From Roseburia sp. (lineage in GTDB: Bacteria > Bacillota > Clostridia > Lachnospirales > Lachnospiraceae): a DNA stretch of 64,000 nt. This document shows positions 42,530 to 51,800 of the stretch, piece after piece (positions within the stretch are counted from its first letter, which is position 1; each line of letters opens with the position of its first letter). Made by a program: the position numbers and the translations under genes. The stretch covers positions 1 through 64,000 of the forward strand of contig JAFYVJ010000025.1 of NCBI GenBank assembly GCA_017549185.1, given 5' to 3'. The notes beneath the pieces are model-generated. The model ran no database searches and had not been told where the DNA came from. It saw nothing but the letters and a program-made list of their open reading frames with translations.

Positions 42530-42557
42530 TTGAAAACATTCGATTTTTTAATATAAT
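42530..42557 (+). promoter_or_regulatory. promoter of the third AraC gene
   Basis: TTGAAA (42,530-42,535), 16 nt, TATAAT (42,552-42,557). Confidence 0.5.
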
Positions 42558-42664
42558 ACTTGAAAAAACTAAGTTTTTATGACATTCTATTGAAAGAGTA
42601 AAAGTAGCTATGAGGATACTGAATCATTACGAGTAAAATAAGAATGGTAGGAGAATTTAAAAGA

Positions 42665-43507
42665 ATGTCCAAGGATATACAGAAAACACCTCAGATTTAT
42701 ATAGTAAGAAATAAATCAAGTGCACAGGTGCCCATACAAACTACCGAGATGACAAAAGACTATTTCGAAGTGGGTTATATACTATCGGGAGGGCGGAAGG
42801 TGATTACTACGGATAAAACATATGAGGCATATGCCGGCATGGTAGGGATTACACATCCTTATATTTATCATAAAACAGTTGCAATATCGGATGAGCCGTA
42901 TGAGTGTATATTGATAAGGTTTACGAGAGCATTTGCAGAGCCATTAATACAGATAGTTGGGAGAACCGTTGTTGAGCAGTTAAATGCACAAACTATGTTT
43001 ATTTTTTCAGAAGATTCTCAGAAAAAAATTGCACGAATGTTCTTAGAGATGGAGGAGGAATATAAAAAGGAACTTCCATATCGGGAGTTTATTTTGCAGG
43101 GAATGCTGTTTCGGTTATTGTTTACTGTGTATGAAGAAAAAATATCAGTTTCGAGTGTAATAACGAATAATGAATCATTAACACCTCCAATCATGGAGGC
43201 GCTTGTATATATAGAGAAGAATTTTATGAACAATCCTACATTAGAGGAGATTGCCAAGGTTGCAGGATTTTCGATGGCATATTTTTCGCGATTGTTTTCA
43301 GCACAATTGGGAAAGTCGTATACGGAATATTTGGATAATGTTAAAATTAAGCATGCTCAGATACTGCTTACTCAGACGAGAAAAACTATTATGGAGATAG
43401 CAGAAGAAACCGGTTATTGTCATGGTAATTATTTGAATAGTCAGTTTAAGAAAAAAGTAGGGATGACACCAGGACAATATCGAAAAAAGAATCGGGAATT
43501 AGCATAG
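42665..43507 (+). CDS. AraC-family regulator
   Basis: A 280-residue regulator with an N-terminal cupin-like domain (FEVGYILSGGRKVITTDKTY, MVGITHPYIYHKT) and C-terminal AraC helix-turn-helix pair (EEIAKVAGFSMAYFSRLFSA, GYCHGNYLNSQFKKKVGMTP). AGGAG lies 11 bases before the chosen ATG; another in-frame ATG overlaps that site. A half copy of the dispersed palindrome (GATACTGAATCATTAC, 42,615-42,630) lies just upstream. The cysteine-cluster gene follows ten bases later, so it may be co-transcribed. Effector unknown. Confidence 0.87.
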   Translation: MSKDIQKTPQIYIVRNKSSAQVPIQTTEMTKDYFEVGYILSGGRKVITTDKTYEAYAGMVGITHPYIYHKTVAISDEPYECILIRFTRAFAEPLIQIVGRTVVEQLNAQTMFIFSEDSQKKIARMFLEMEEEYKKELPYREFILQGMLFRLLFTVYEEKISVSSVITNNESLTPPIMEALVYIEKNFMNNPTLEEIAKVAGFSMAYFSRLFSAQLGKSYTEYLDNVKIKHAQILLTQTRKTIMEIAEETGYCHGNYLNSQFKKKVGMTPGQYRKKNRELA

Positions 43508-43517
43508 GAGAGAAGAT

Positions 43518-44174
43518 ATGAATAAAAACTTAGAAGAGATTTCAGATGGAAAAATATATGGTTTGCAGGATATGGTGAGAGCCGCTTGTAATGACTGCAA
43601 AGGGTGTCATTCCTGCTGTGAGGATATGGGAGATTCTATTATTTTAGAGCCGCTGGATGTATATTTACTACAGAAAAATTTAGAAATACCTGTCCAAGAA
43701 CTGATAGAGAAGAAAATCGAGTTGCGTATGGTAGACGGATTAATTTTACCTAATATGATGATGGACGAGAAAAGTAATTGCTGCGTGTTTTTAAATGAAG
43801 AGGGGCGTTGTAGTATTCATTCGTTTAGACCGGGGATTTGTCGTTTATTCCCGCTAGGACGGATTTATGACGAAAAGGGCTTATCTTATTTTTTGCAAAA
43901 TGAGGGATGCATAAAGCAGAATCGAAGTAAAGTTAAGGTTTCTAAATGGCTTGATACGCCAGATTTGAAGCGGAATCAACAGTATTTGGTAGATTGGCAT
44001 GATTTCCGCAAAAAAATGGAAGAAGTGATAGAAGATACTGCGGATGAAAAAACGGTAAAGACGATTACAATGTTTTTGCTGAATACATTTTTTATTCAAC
44101 CATATGATGTGAATGTAGATTTTTACGAACAGTTTTACGAAAGATTGGCTCGGATTCAAGCAGTGTTAAGATAA
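43518..44174 (+). CDS. YkgJ-family cysteine cluster protein
   Basis: A 218-residue soluble protein with the CxxCxxCC-type motif of the YkgJ/UPF0153 group: CNDCKGCHSCC near residues 24-34, then CCVFLNEEGRCSIHSFRPGI and CRLFPLG near 86-112, and a later single Cys. The family is believed to bind Zn or an iron-sulphur cluster. Close spacing to the AraC gene suggests one transcript. Function unknown. Confidence 0.85.
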   Translation: MNKNLEEISDGKIYGLQDMVRAACNDCKGCHSCCEDMGDSIILEPLDVYLLQKNLEIPVQELIEKKIELRMVDGLILPNMMMDEKSNCCVFLNEEGRCSIHSFRPGICRLFPLGRIYDEKGLSYFLQNEGCIKQNRSKVKVSKWLDTPDLKRNQQYLVDWHDFRKKMEEVIEDTADEKTVKTITMFLLNTFFIQPYDVNVDFYEQFYERLARIQAVLR

Positions 44175-44243
44175 TTAGGAATCAAGGAAAGTAGTATTCG
44201 AGAGTAAGAATACGACATAAAGGATCGCATAGAGGGGAATGTT

Positions 44244-46946
44244 ATGGACTTTAGGAAAGTGATGAAGTTTAAATGGACTTGGCGTGATTACCAGGCTAGA
44301 GTTTTGGAGAATGCAGAAAATTATGCCAAAGATGGAAAGGTACATATTGTAGCAGCACCGGGTTCCGGGAAAACAACATTAGGAATCGAATTGATCCGCA
44401 GAATGAATGAAAATGTATTGATTTTGGCACCATCGGTTACCATTCGTGAACAGTGGGCAGCACGTATCAAAGAGGGATTTTTGTTGGATGGTGTGGATGG
44501 AGACAGTTTAATCTCACAGAGTATGAAGGAACCAAAGGCGATTACGATTGCGACTTACCAGGCATTGCATAGTGCGATGGTGCGTTTTAAAGGAACTTTG
44601 GATGAGGTCAGTGAGGATAATGATACAGATGATGTTGTAGAGAAGCAAAACAAAAAAGCCAATACGAAAACAAAGAGTACAGAGGTGGCAGAAGAAGTAG
44701 ACTTTGAAGGTTTTGATTTGGTGGGGGTTATGAAGGACAATCAGTTGGGGCTGTTATGTCTGGACGAATGCCACCACCTTCGCAGTGAATGGTGGAAGGC
44801 TTTAGAACAGTTCCGTAAAGACTGTGGAGATTTAAAAGTAATTGCAGTGACAGCCACACCACCATACGATTCTACACCAACGATGTGGAACCGTTATATG
44901 GCAATGTGTGGAGAAATTGACGAAGAGATTACAGTGCCGGAATTGGTAAAAGAGGGAAGTCTTTGTCCACATCAGGATTTTGTATATTTTAATTATCCGA
45001 CAGACGAGGAAAAGGCAGAGATTCAAAAGTTTAAAGAACGCAGCAACCGTATGCTTGAGATATTAATGCAGGATGAGGAATTACTAGAAGCGATTTCTAG
45101 TCATGCGGTCTTAACCGGTGTTATGAAGGATGAAAAGCTTTACGAAGATAAAGAATATCTAAAAGCTTTTTTAGCGTATTTAAAGAGTAAAAATGTGGAG
45201 TTTCCGAAAAAAATGCAGGGGGTAGCTGGTACATTACGGCTGCCGGAAATGAATGCATTCCACATGGAAAAACTTTTGCAGGGATTTTTATATGATAATA
45301 CAGAGGCTTATGCATATAAGCAGGAGTATTCTGAAAAGTTGGAAAAAGAATTAAAAGCAGAAGGTCTAATCGAGAAAAAACAGGTGGTTTTGAACACCAG
45401 TGCAGCAGTAGAAAAAATGCTGATTAATTCAAAAGGAAAAGCGAACAGCATCCGTGATATTGCATTACATGAATATGAAGCAATGGGAAAAGAATTGCGT
45501 TTATTGGTGCTTACAGATTATATTCGTAAGGAATATGAAAAGGCAGTAGGTGTACCGGAAGCAGATATAAATGCGTTAGGTGTACTGCCATTTTTTGAAA
45601 TGCTTCGTAGAGAAGCCGGAGATAAAATGCGAATTGCAGTTTTGTGCGGAACGATTGTTGTGATTCCGGCCGAAGCGAAAGAGGCATTGGAGAAAGAGAT
45701 TGAAGGCATCGGAAAAGTAACTTATAGTTGCATTGGTGCTTTGCCGGAGACGGACTATATAAAAGTAAATGCAGTAGGTGATGCACATTTTTTGACAGGA
45801 GCGATTACTAATTTGTTTTCACAGGGGTGTATGCAAGTGATGATTGGAACCAAATCATTGCTTGGAGAAGGCTGGGATTCACCTTGTATTAATTCTCTGA
45901 TTTTAGCGAGCTTTGTTGGTTCATTCATGCTTAGTAATCAGATGCGTGGACGTGCGATTCGTACATTTAAGCAGAATCCGGAAAAAAGTAGTAATATCTG
46001 GCATTTGGTATGCTTAAAGCCATGGGAAGATGTGAAGGATGAGAAAGAAGTTAGCGAAGATTTCAGTTTGTTAGAACGTCGGATGGAACATTTTCTTGGT
46101 CTGCATTATACAGAGAAGACTATTTTGACTGGCCTTAATCGTTTATCATATATTAAGCGTCCTTTTGATGAAATGAATGTAAAAACCATGAATGAAAATA
46201 TGCTGAAACTATCTCGGGAGAGAGAAAGTTTAAAACAACGTTGGAGTGAGTCGTTGGCTGTTTATAAAAAGATGGAGATAGCAGAGGAAACAGAGGTTCT
46301 TGATGAAGCAATTACAGAAAGCACTTTTCAAGAGGCGAAAGGAAATGCACTTCTTGGAGGTATAGCAGCAGTGGGGCTTGGTATTGCTTCCTTAGTAACG
46401 GGCGGTTTGCTCGGCACTTTATTGGGAGTTGGTGCTGCGTATAGTGCGTTTAATGCGATTCCAAATGTACCTAAGGCGTTGGCTATGAATACTCCGGTGA
46501 AACGTCTGCGTTCTTGTGGCATGGGTATTCGCAAAGCGTTGATGAATCAAGCGTTGATGCAGTCGAAAGGAACAACAGTGGCGGCAGAGATAACGAGCGA
46601 GAATAAGTCTGCTGTGTACCTTTGTGGTGGTACGAGTTATGAGAAAAATCTATTTGCGGAATGTGTGCAGGAATTTTTTGCGGACATCAATGATCAACGA
46701 TATATTCTAATCAAAAAAAGAAATCGAAAAGGCGATGATGGTTTTTATAGTGTGCCGGAGTGCTTTGCAAAACGAAAAGAGGATGCAGAGAATTTTGCGG
46801 CATGCATTACGCCCTATATTGGTGAGTATGAGTTGGTGTATACCAGAAATGGAAAAGGAAAAGAGCTTTTGTTGGAAGGTAGAATGAAGTCTTTGGAACG
46901 AGATGGTATTGCCAGTACGACACACAAAGTTGTAAAGGAAATGTAG
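44244..46946 (+). CDS. superfamily 2 helicase with a hydrophobic C-terminal segment
   Basis: A 900-residue DEAD/DEAH-type helicase. Walker A APGSGKTT near 37-44, DECHH near 172-176, VTATPP near 200, and the later motifs GTKSLLGEGWDSP and QMRGRAIRTF. An acidic and lysine-rich low-complexity insert lies at about 115-150. Residues 700-740 (GGIAAVGLGIASLVTGGLLG, TLLGVGAAYSAF) form a glycine-rich hydrophobic hairpin that could span a membrane, unusual for a helicase. The last 150 residues are unassigned. GGGG precedes the ATG. No partner genes of a known defence system are adjacent. Confidence 0.78.
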   Translation: MDFRKVMKFKWTWRDYQARVLENAENYAKDGKVHIVAAPGSGKTTLGIELIRRMNENVLILAPSVTIREQWAARIKEGFLLDGVDGDSLISQSMKEPKAITIATYQALHSAMVRFKGTLDEVSEDNDTDDVVEKQNKKANTKTKSTEVAEEVDFEGFDLVGVMKDNQLGLLCLDECHHLRSEWWKALEQFRKDCGDLKVIAVTATPPYDSTPTMWNRYMAMCGEIDEEITVPELVKEGSLCPHQDFVYFNYPTDEEKAEIQKFKERSNRMLEILMQDEELLEAISSHAVLTGVMKDEKLYEDKEYLKAFLAYLKSKNVEFPKKMQGVAGTLRLPEMNAFHMEKLLQGFLYDNTEAYAYKQEYSEKLEKELKAEGLIEKKQVVLNTSAAVEKMLINSKGKANSIRDIALHEYEAMGKELRLLVLTDYIRKEYEKAVGVPEADINALGVLPFFEMLRREAGDKMRIAVLCGTIVVIPAEAKEALEKEIEGIGKVTYSCIGALPETDYIKVNAVGDAHFLTGAITNLFSQGCMQVMIGTKSLLGEGWDSPCINSLILASFVGSFMLSNQMRGRAIRTFKQNPEKSSNIWHLVCLKPWEDVKDEKEVSEDFSLLERRMEHFLGLHYTEKTILTGLNRLSYIKRPFDEMNVKTMNENMLKLSRERESLKQRWSESLAVYKKMEIAEETEVLDEAITESTFQEAKGNALLGGIAAVGLGIASLVTGGLLGTLLGVGAAYSAFNAIPNVPKALAMNTPVKRLRSCGMGIRKALMNQALMQSKGTTVAAEITSENKSAVYLCGGTSYEKNLFAECVQEFFADINDQRYILIKKRNRKGDDGFYSVPECFAKRKEDAENFAACITPYIGEYELVYTRNGKGKELLLEGRMKSLERDGIASTTHKVVKEM

Positions 46947-46960
46947 ATATGATTCAGAAC

Positions 46961-46988
46961 CATGCCAATCATTTGCTGATTGACATGG
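46961..46988. repeat. GCCAATCA hairpin element, copy 1
   Basis: CATGCCAATCA and TGATTGACATG form an 11-bp stem with one mismatch and a TTTGC-like loop. A near copy follows secA at 59,589-59,615, and similarity continues for about 30 bases past the hairpin in both places. Confidence 0.5.
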
Positions 46989-47126
46989 GAGAATGTGCAA
47001 ATAGAGCAAATGTAGATTTCATTCCATAATATTTTAAAATATATAAGTGACATTTATGGGAAGTTTACATAAAATAAAAATATGGGCCATAAATGCCGAA
47101 ATTGTCAGATTTTGTGAAAAAATGAA

Positions 47127-47155
47127 TTGACGGAAAATTCATTTATGTTTAAGAT
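47127..47155 (+). promoter_or_regulatory. promoter of the aspartate kinase gene
   Basis: TTGACG (47,127-47,132), 17 nt, TAAGAT (47,150-47,155). I looked for a lysine riboswitch in the 70-base leader and see none. Confidence 0.5.
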
Positions 47156-47225
47156 AACTAAAGAATAAAATGCGAAGCGTGGAAGACTAGGCGGCAAAGG
47201 GAGTCGCTTTGGAATGGAGGCTTAT

Positions 47226-48545
47226 ATGATTAAGGTAGTGAAGTTTGGTGGAAGTTCATTGGCAAGTGCTGAGCAGTTTGCTAAAGTAGGAAATATTATT
47301 CGTGCAGATAAAGAAAGAAAATTCGTAGTTCCAAGTGCACCGGGTAAGCGTAACAGCAAAGATACAAAGGTAACAGATATGTTGTATGCCTGCTATGCTT
47401 TAGTGGAGCAGGAAGAGGACTTCAAAGTACAGTTAAATAAAATCAAAGATCGTTATGATTCTATCATCAACGGTTTGCATTTGAAAATGTCTTTGGAGGA
47501 AGAATTCAGAAAAATTGCAGCCGATTTTAAAGAAAAAGCAGGCATAGATTATGCAGCTTCACGTGGCGAGTATTTAAACGGTCTTATTATGGCAAATTAT
47601 TTAGGATTTGAATTTGTAGATCCTGCTGAAACAATCTTTTTTGATGAGAAAGGCGAGTTTTTAGCAGAGAAGACAAACGAGGTCTTAAGTAAACGTTTAG
47701 CGGAAGTGGAATGTGCAGTTATTCCGGGATTTTATGGAGTAGGACCGGATGGCAGAATTAAGACTTTCTCAAGAGGTGGTTCTGATATCACAGGTTCTAT
47801 TGTGGCGAAAGCAGTTCGTGCATCTGCATACGAGAACTGGACAGATGTTTCCGGTTTCTTAGTTGCTGATCCTAGAATCGTTGAGAATCCAAGACCGATT
47901 AAAACCATTACTTACAAAGAATTACGTGAGCTTTCTTACATGGGGGCTAGCGTACTTCATGAAGAAGCTGTATTCCCGGTTCGTAGAGCAGGTATTCCAA
48001 TTAATATTCGTAATACTAATGCACCGGAAGATGTAGGTACATGGATTGTAGAGAGCACATGTCATCAGCCGGAATTTACGATTACAGGTATTGCAGGTAA
48101 AAAAGGTTTTGTATCTGTTAATATTGAGAAAGACAGAATGAATACAGAAGTAGGTTTCGGAAGAAAAGTGTTATCAGCCTTTGAAGACTATGGTATTAGT
48201 TTTGAACACGTACCATCTGGTATTGATACAATGACGGTATTTGTTCATCAGCCAGAGTTTGAAGGTAAAGAACAGTCTGTTATTTCTGCGATTCACCGTT
48301 ATGCACAGCCGGATAGCGTAGAGTTAGAAGCTGACCTTGCATTGATAGCAGTAGTAGGTCGTGGTATGAAGTCTACACGAGGTACAGCTGGAAGAATTTT
48401 CTCGGCATTGGCTCATGCAAACGTAAATGTTAAAATGATTGATCAGGGGTCTTCAGAATTAAATATTATTATCGGTGTTTGCAACGATGATTTTGAAAAG
48501 GCAATCAAGGCGATTTATGATATTTTTGTGATGACTCGCTTGTAA
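47226..48545 (+). CDS. aspartate kinase
   Basis: A 439-residue monofunctional aspartokinase, first step of the lysine, threonine, methionine and dipicolinate pathway. KVVKFGGSSLASAEQ is the phosphate/aspartate-binding start, FSRGGSDITGSIVAKAV the nucleotide-binding block, and two ACT domains follow (TGIAGKKGFVSVNIEKD, ALIAVVGRGMKSTRGTAGRI). GGAGG lies five bases before this ATG, which settles the start over an ATG four codons earlier. The L,D-transpeptidase gene begins three bases after its stop. Confidence 0.93.
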   Translation: MIKVVKFGGSSLASAEQFAKVGNIIRADKERKFVVPSAPGKRNSKDTKVTDMLYACYALVEQEEDFKVQLNKIKDRYDSIINGLHLKMSLEEEFRKIAADFKEKAGIDYAASRGEYLNGLIMANYLGFEFVDPAETIFFDEKGEFLAEKTNEVLSKRLAEVECAVIPGFYGVGPDGRIKTFSRGGSDITGSIVAKAVRASAYENWTDVSGFLVADPRIVENPRPIKTITYKELRELSYMGASVLHEEAVFPVRRAGIPINIRNTNAPEDVGTWIVESTCHQPEFTITGIAGKKGFVSVNIEKDRMNTEVGFGRKVLSAFEDYGISFEHVPSGIDTMTVFVHQPEFEGKEQSVISAIHRYAQPDSVELEADLALIAVVGRGMKSTRGTAGRIFSALAHANVNVKMIDQGSSELNIIIGVCNDDFEKAIKAIYDIFVMTRL

Positions 48546-48548
48546 ACT

Positions 48549-49553
48549 ATGATGGATAAAGAAGAGTTAAAACTAGAAAGTAAAAAGAGTATGATGGAAG
48601 GCAGGGCTGTAATGATAGGAGTTGTTACAGCTACTGTCTTTTTGTGCATTTTTACACTATTTGAAATTTTTGTAATTAAAATGGAATGGAATATTCCGGT
48701 TATGAAGGCTTTTATAGAAGGCTCAGATAAATATTTGTTTGTGTATTATCGAGAAGAGGAGGAACAACTCGAGAGTAGCACAGAAAACGAGCAGAAACAG
48801 AAAGGGTATGAGCAACGTCAGCCGGAGTTGGTGGAAGAGGACAATGTTGAGAAAGAGACGTTGTCAGAGTTAGATGACACAGAACACGATTATACAGAAA
48901 GTATACTGGAAAGCGAAATCATGGAGTCGACCCAACTAGCTCAAACAGGTGAGAATACAGAGATATCTGTGATTGTACAAAGTGGGACTGAGGTGGAAGA
49001 AGTAACAGAGAATGAGGTTGAACAGAAAGAAAGTTTTCCGTATTATTTAAAAATTAATCGTCAGCAGAATGTTATTACGGTATATGAGATAGATGATAAT
49101 GATGAGTATACGATACCGGTAAAAGCAATTTTGTGTTCTACAGGGTTATATAATGCAACGCCAAAAGGTGTATTCCATTTGTCTTCAAAATATATTTGGC
49201 GAGAATTGCACGGTGGTGTATATGGACAATACGCCAGCCGTATTACAGGTGGTGTCTTATTTCATTCAGTACCATATGCCAGCAAAAATAAATCGACATT
49301 ATATTGGGAGAAGTATAATAAGTTAGGACAGCAGGCTTCCATGGGATGTGTGCGTTTGACAGTGGAAGATGCGAAATGGATCTATGATAATTGCCCATCA
49401 GGTACGGCAGTAGAAATATATGATAGTGAAGCTCCGGGACCACTTGGAAAACCAGAGACACTAAAGCTTGATAAAGATAATATAAATAAAGGTTGGGATC
49501 CGACTGATCCGGATGAAAAGAATCCTTGGCATGAGTGGTCTGAAGATGGCTGA
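48549..49553 (+). CDS. membrane-anchored L,D-transpeptidase
   Basis: A 334-residue protein with one membrane helix (about 20-45), a long acidic Glu/Gln-rich spacer (70-165) and a YkuD catalytic domain: YYLKINRQQNVITVYEI at its start, GVLFHSVPY, and the nucleophile Cys in QASMGCVRLTVEDAKWIYD. The Cys-containing HxnSxGC(V/I)R pattern is intact. It makes 3-3 cross-links or anchors proteins in the wall. A Pro/Asp/Trp-rich tail follows the domain. Three bases separate it from the aspartate kinase gene; a functional link is not evident. Confidence 0.88.
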   Translation: MMDKEELKLESKKSMMEGRAVMIGVVTATVFLCIFTLFEIFVIKMEWNIPVMKAFIEGSDKYLFVYYREEEEQLESSTENEQKQKGYEQRQPELVEEDNVEKETLSELDDTEHDYTESILESEIMESTQLAQTGENTEISVIVQSGTEVEEVTENEVEQKESFPYYLKINRQQNVITVYEIDDNDEYTIPVKAILCSTGLYNATPKGVFHLSSKYIWRELHGGVYGQYASRITGGVLFHSVPYASKNKSTLYWEKYNKLGQQASMGCVRLTVEDAKWIYDNCPSGTAVEIYDSEAPGPLGKPETLKLDKDNINKGWDPTDPDEKNPWHEWSEDG

Positions 49554-49574
49554 AATATGCTGCATCTCACAAAA

Positions 49575-50088
49575 GATTAGGCGACATTCAAACATTTTTA
49601 TTTGGATGTCGCCTATTAAGCTATTTCGTCCATGGGACTTTTACCTCTCTTTAATTTTTTAATATTTTCAATCTTTTCGTTTTAAAAGATTTTTCTAAAA
49701 AACAACTATTTTTTTCGTCCTAAATAATCGACTTCAATTTTTAAAAGTTTTCTTCTTTTTCGCTTGTTTTTTAAAGAAGTTTTCCTCTTCTCAATTTTAT
49801 AAAGTTTTTTTCTTTTTGGACTTCTTCGATTTCAAATAATGACTTCTGATTTATGTTCTACTTATAGCTTATCTCGAATTATATCATATAAGAAATATTC
49901 CATCGACTGATACTAATTCATCTCTTCCCTATTGGTTCTAGCTACGTTTTCCCTCTTTAGTAAAATTTAAAATTCGAATGCGGTTAAGTTTTTGTTGGAC
50001 TATACCTCTCTTTCTTAGATTATATAATTAAGATTTACGTTGCTGGTGGTTTGTACCTTCCTTTCTGTAAGTCTTAGTTGTTTTTGAT
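49575..50088 (-). ncRNA. candidate purine-rich RNA of about 510 nt
   Basis: On the minus strand a perfect consensus promoter starts a stretch that runs to a hairpin terminator without any plausible reading frame (all frames broken, no start with a ribosome binding site). The RNA would be rich in A and G with many GAAG and AAAACTT runs. The motif GAGAGGTA followed by one to three A or T residues and GTCC occurs near its 5' end (50,010-49,995) and again near its 3' end (49,649-49,634). A similar GGAGGTACAGTCC lies in the candidate RNA at 31,635. The region between the L,D-transpeptidase and dpaA genes is otherwise empty. Confidence 0.45.
49578..49614. terminator. bidirectional hairpin
   Basis: AGGCGACAT and ATGTCGCCT with further CAAA/TTTG pairs form a long stem with an eight-base loop. 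It ends the L,D-transpeptidase gene on one strand and the candidate RNA on the other. Confidence 0.75.
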
Positions 50089-50094
50089 AAGTTT

Positions 50095-50123
50095 ATTATA
50101 TCTGTCAATTTGGCGTTTGTCAA
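50095..50123 (-). promoter_or_regulatory. perfect consensus sigma-A promoter
   Basis: Minus strand TTGACA (50,123-50,118), exactly 17 nt, TATAAT (50,100-50,095). No coding sequence follows within 500 nt. Confidence 0.85.
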
Positions 50124-50316
50124 CTGTTATTTTGGAAATATTGAAAAATATTTTACTAAAAGAGCGTTAATTGCAAGAAAAATATAAAATATTCAGAAAA
50201 TATAAAAAGAAAGGATTATTTGAACAAAGTAAAAAATTTTAGGAAGGATAGGACTGCATATAGGAACTCCAAGAGATCTTTCTCATATAATATGGTGAAG
50301 GGAGCGTAATTTTTTT

Positions 50317-51165
50317 ATGGAGAAACAGACAATACTTTTAATTAGCGATATGCGACAGGTTTATCTGGCTGAAATTCTTACCAAACGTGGCAATCATGTG
50401 CGCTGCCTGGATATCAGAAATCAAAGTGCCATCAAGGAGCAGTTGGTGAAACTAAAAGTATTTTTGAATGAGGCAGATGTACTCGTCCTTCCGATTCCAG
50501 TGACAAAGGGGATTGATAAGGATGATTTGAATGAAATATTAAATAAAAATGTGAAAAATGAAACCATTGTAATGGGTGGATGCTTTTTGCCGGAACAGCA
50601 GAGAATTTTAACAGAACGTGGAATCCGTTATCTTGACTTTATGGAAGATAAAGTGGTGACGGAAGAGAATGCAATTGCTACTGCAGAAGGAGCAATTGCA
50701 GAATTGATTCGAAACTGTCCGTACAATATTGAAGGGTCTAAAATTATTGTTACCGGTTATGGGTATTGTGGCAAGGCCATTGCTAAGAAACTAGGGGCAT
50801 TAGGTGCGAGAGTAACCGTACTTGCACGACGCAGTGAGGTTCGTAAATTAGCAAAGCAGGATGGTTTTTATGCCGCAGATTTTGCCTTTGGACCGGAAGA
50901 AGCAATGGGAGCAGTGATGCTTGTGAATACAGTCCCTGCCCCAGTCGTGACAAAGCTTATGATTCGGGAACTGCCGCGAGATGCGTATATTTTAGATATT
51001 GCGTCTAATCCAGGTGGAACGGATTTTTCTTGTGCAAAAGAAAGTGGAATATCAGCAGATCTTGTTTTGGGAATTCCTGGTCGTTTTTCACCGAAAGCCA
51101 GTGCTTACATTCTGGCGAGGGCAATGGAAAGGTTTACGCTCGTTGACAGTAATGGAAGGACGTAA
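50317..51165 (+). CDS. dpaA: dipicolinate synthase subunit A
   Basis: A 282-residue protein of the SpoVFA family. The Rossmann segment GYGYCGKAIAKKLGALGARV (near 145-165) binds NAD(P)H; the early ILLISDMRQVYLAEILTKRG is family-typical. With DpaB it makes dipicolinic acid from dihydrodipicolinate in the mother cell during sporulation. GAAGGGAG precedes the ATG. Three bases separate it from dpaB. Many clostridia use EtfA-like proteins for this step instead, so the Bacillus-type enzyme here is informative. Confidence 0.92.
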   Translation: MEKQTILLISDMRQVYLAEILTKRGNHVRCLDIRNQSAIKEQLVKLKVFLNEADVLVLPIPVTKGIDKDDLNEILNKNVKNETIVMGGCFLPEQQRILTERGIRYLDFMEDKVVTEENAIATAEGAIAELIRNCPYNIEGSKIIVTGYGYCGKAIAKKLGALGARVTVLARRSEVRKLAKQDGFYAADFAFGPEEAMGAVMLVNTVPAPVVTKLMIRELPRDAYILDIASNPGGTDFSCAKESGISADLVLGIPGRFSPKASAYILARAMERFTLVDSNGRT

Positions 51166-51168
51166 TGT

Positions 51169-51759
51169 ATGGATTCTTTAAAATATAATATTGGAATAGG
51201 AATTACCGGCTCGTTCTGCATGTTTGCAAGAACTAGAAAGGAAGTAAAAAGACTTGTAGATTTGGGAGCGAATGTAATACCCATTTTTTCTTTTAATGCA
51301 CAGACAATAGATACTCGTTTTGGAAGTGCAAAGGATTATGTAGAGGGGATTTGCGAGATAACAGGAAATGAGGGAATAAAAACGATAGATGCAGCAGAGC
51401 CAATAGGGCCAAATAACTTTCTGGATGTTATGGTGATTGCACCATGTACCGGAAATACAGCAGCGAAGCTTTGCAATGGCATTACAGATACACCAGTTTT
51501 AATGGCAGCAAAAGCACACATGCGTAACGGTAAACCATTGGTGGTATCGATTTCGACAAACGATGCAATGGGGGCTAATTTTAAAAATATCGGAATGCTT
51601 ATGAATATGAAAAATATTTATTTTGTTCCGTTTGGGCAGGATAGCCATAAGAGCAAACCAAATTCATTGATTGCGAAAATGGAATTATTACCGGAGACAA
51701 TTGAGATGGCACTGGCAGGGAAGCAGATTCAGCCGGTGTTACAGAATCCAAATGAATAA
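51169..51759 (+). CDS. dpaB: dipicolinate synthase subunit B
   Basis: A 196-residue flavoprotein-type subunit (SpoVFB), with GIGITGSFCMFARTRKEVKR at the start, EPIGPNNFLDVMVIAPCTGN and the SISTNDAMGANFKNIGMLMN block. It works with DpaA and shares its transcript. Followed by a strong hairpin terminator. Confidence 0.92.
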   Translation: MDSLKYNIGIGITGSFCMFARTRKEVKRLVDLGANVIPIFSFNAQTIDTRFGSAKDYVEGICEITGNEGIKTIDAAEPIGPNNFLDVMVIAPCTGNTAAKLCNGITDTPVLMAAKAHMRNGKPLVVSISTNDAMGANFKNIGMLMNMKNIYFVPFGQDSHKSKPNSLIAKMELLPETIEMALAGKQIQPVLQNPNE

Positions 51760-51769
51760 GAAAGATAAA

Positions 51770-51800
51770 AATGGCTATGCAATGCATAGCCATAGTTTTT
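51770..51800. terminator. bidirectional terminator
   Basis: ATGGCTATGCA and TGCATAGCCAT pair perfectly, followed by AGTTTTT on the plus strand; it also lies at the end of the convergent Rpn gene. Confidence 0.8.

Noticed and set aside
47156..47225. Lysine riboswitch before the aspartate kinase gene
   Set aside because: The leader is too short (about 70 bases) and none of the conserved riboswitch core segments is visible.
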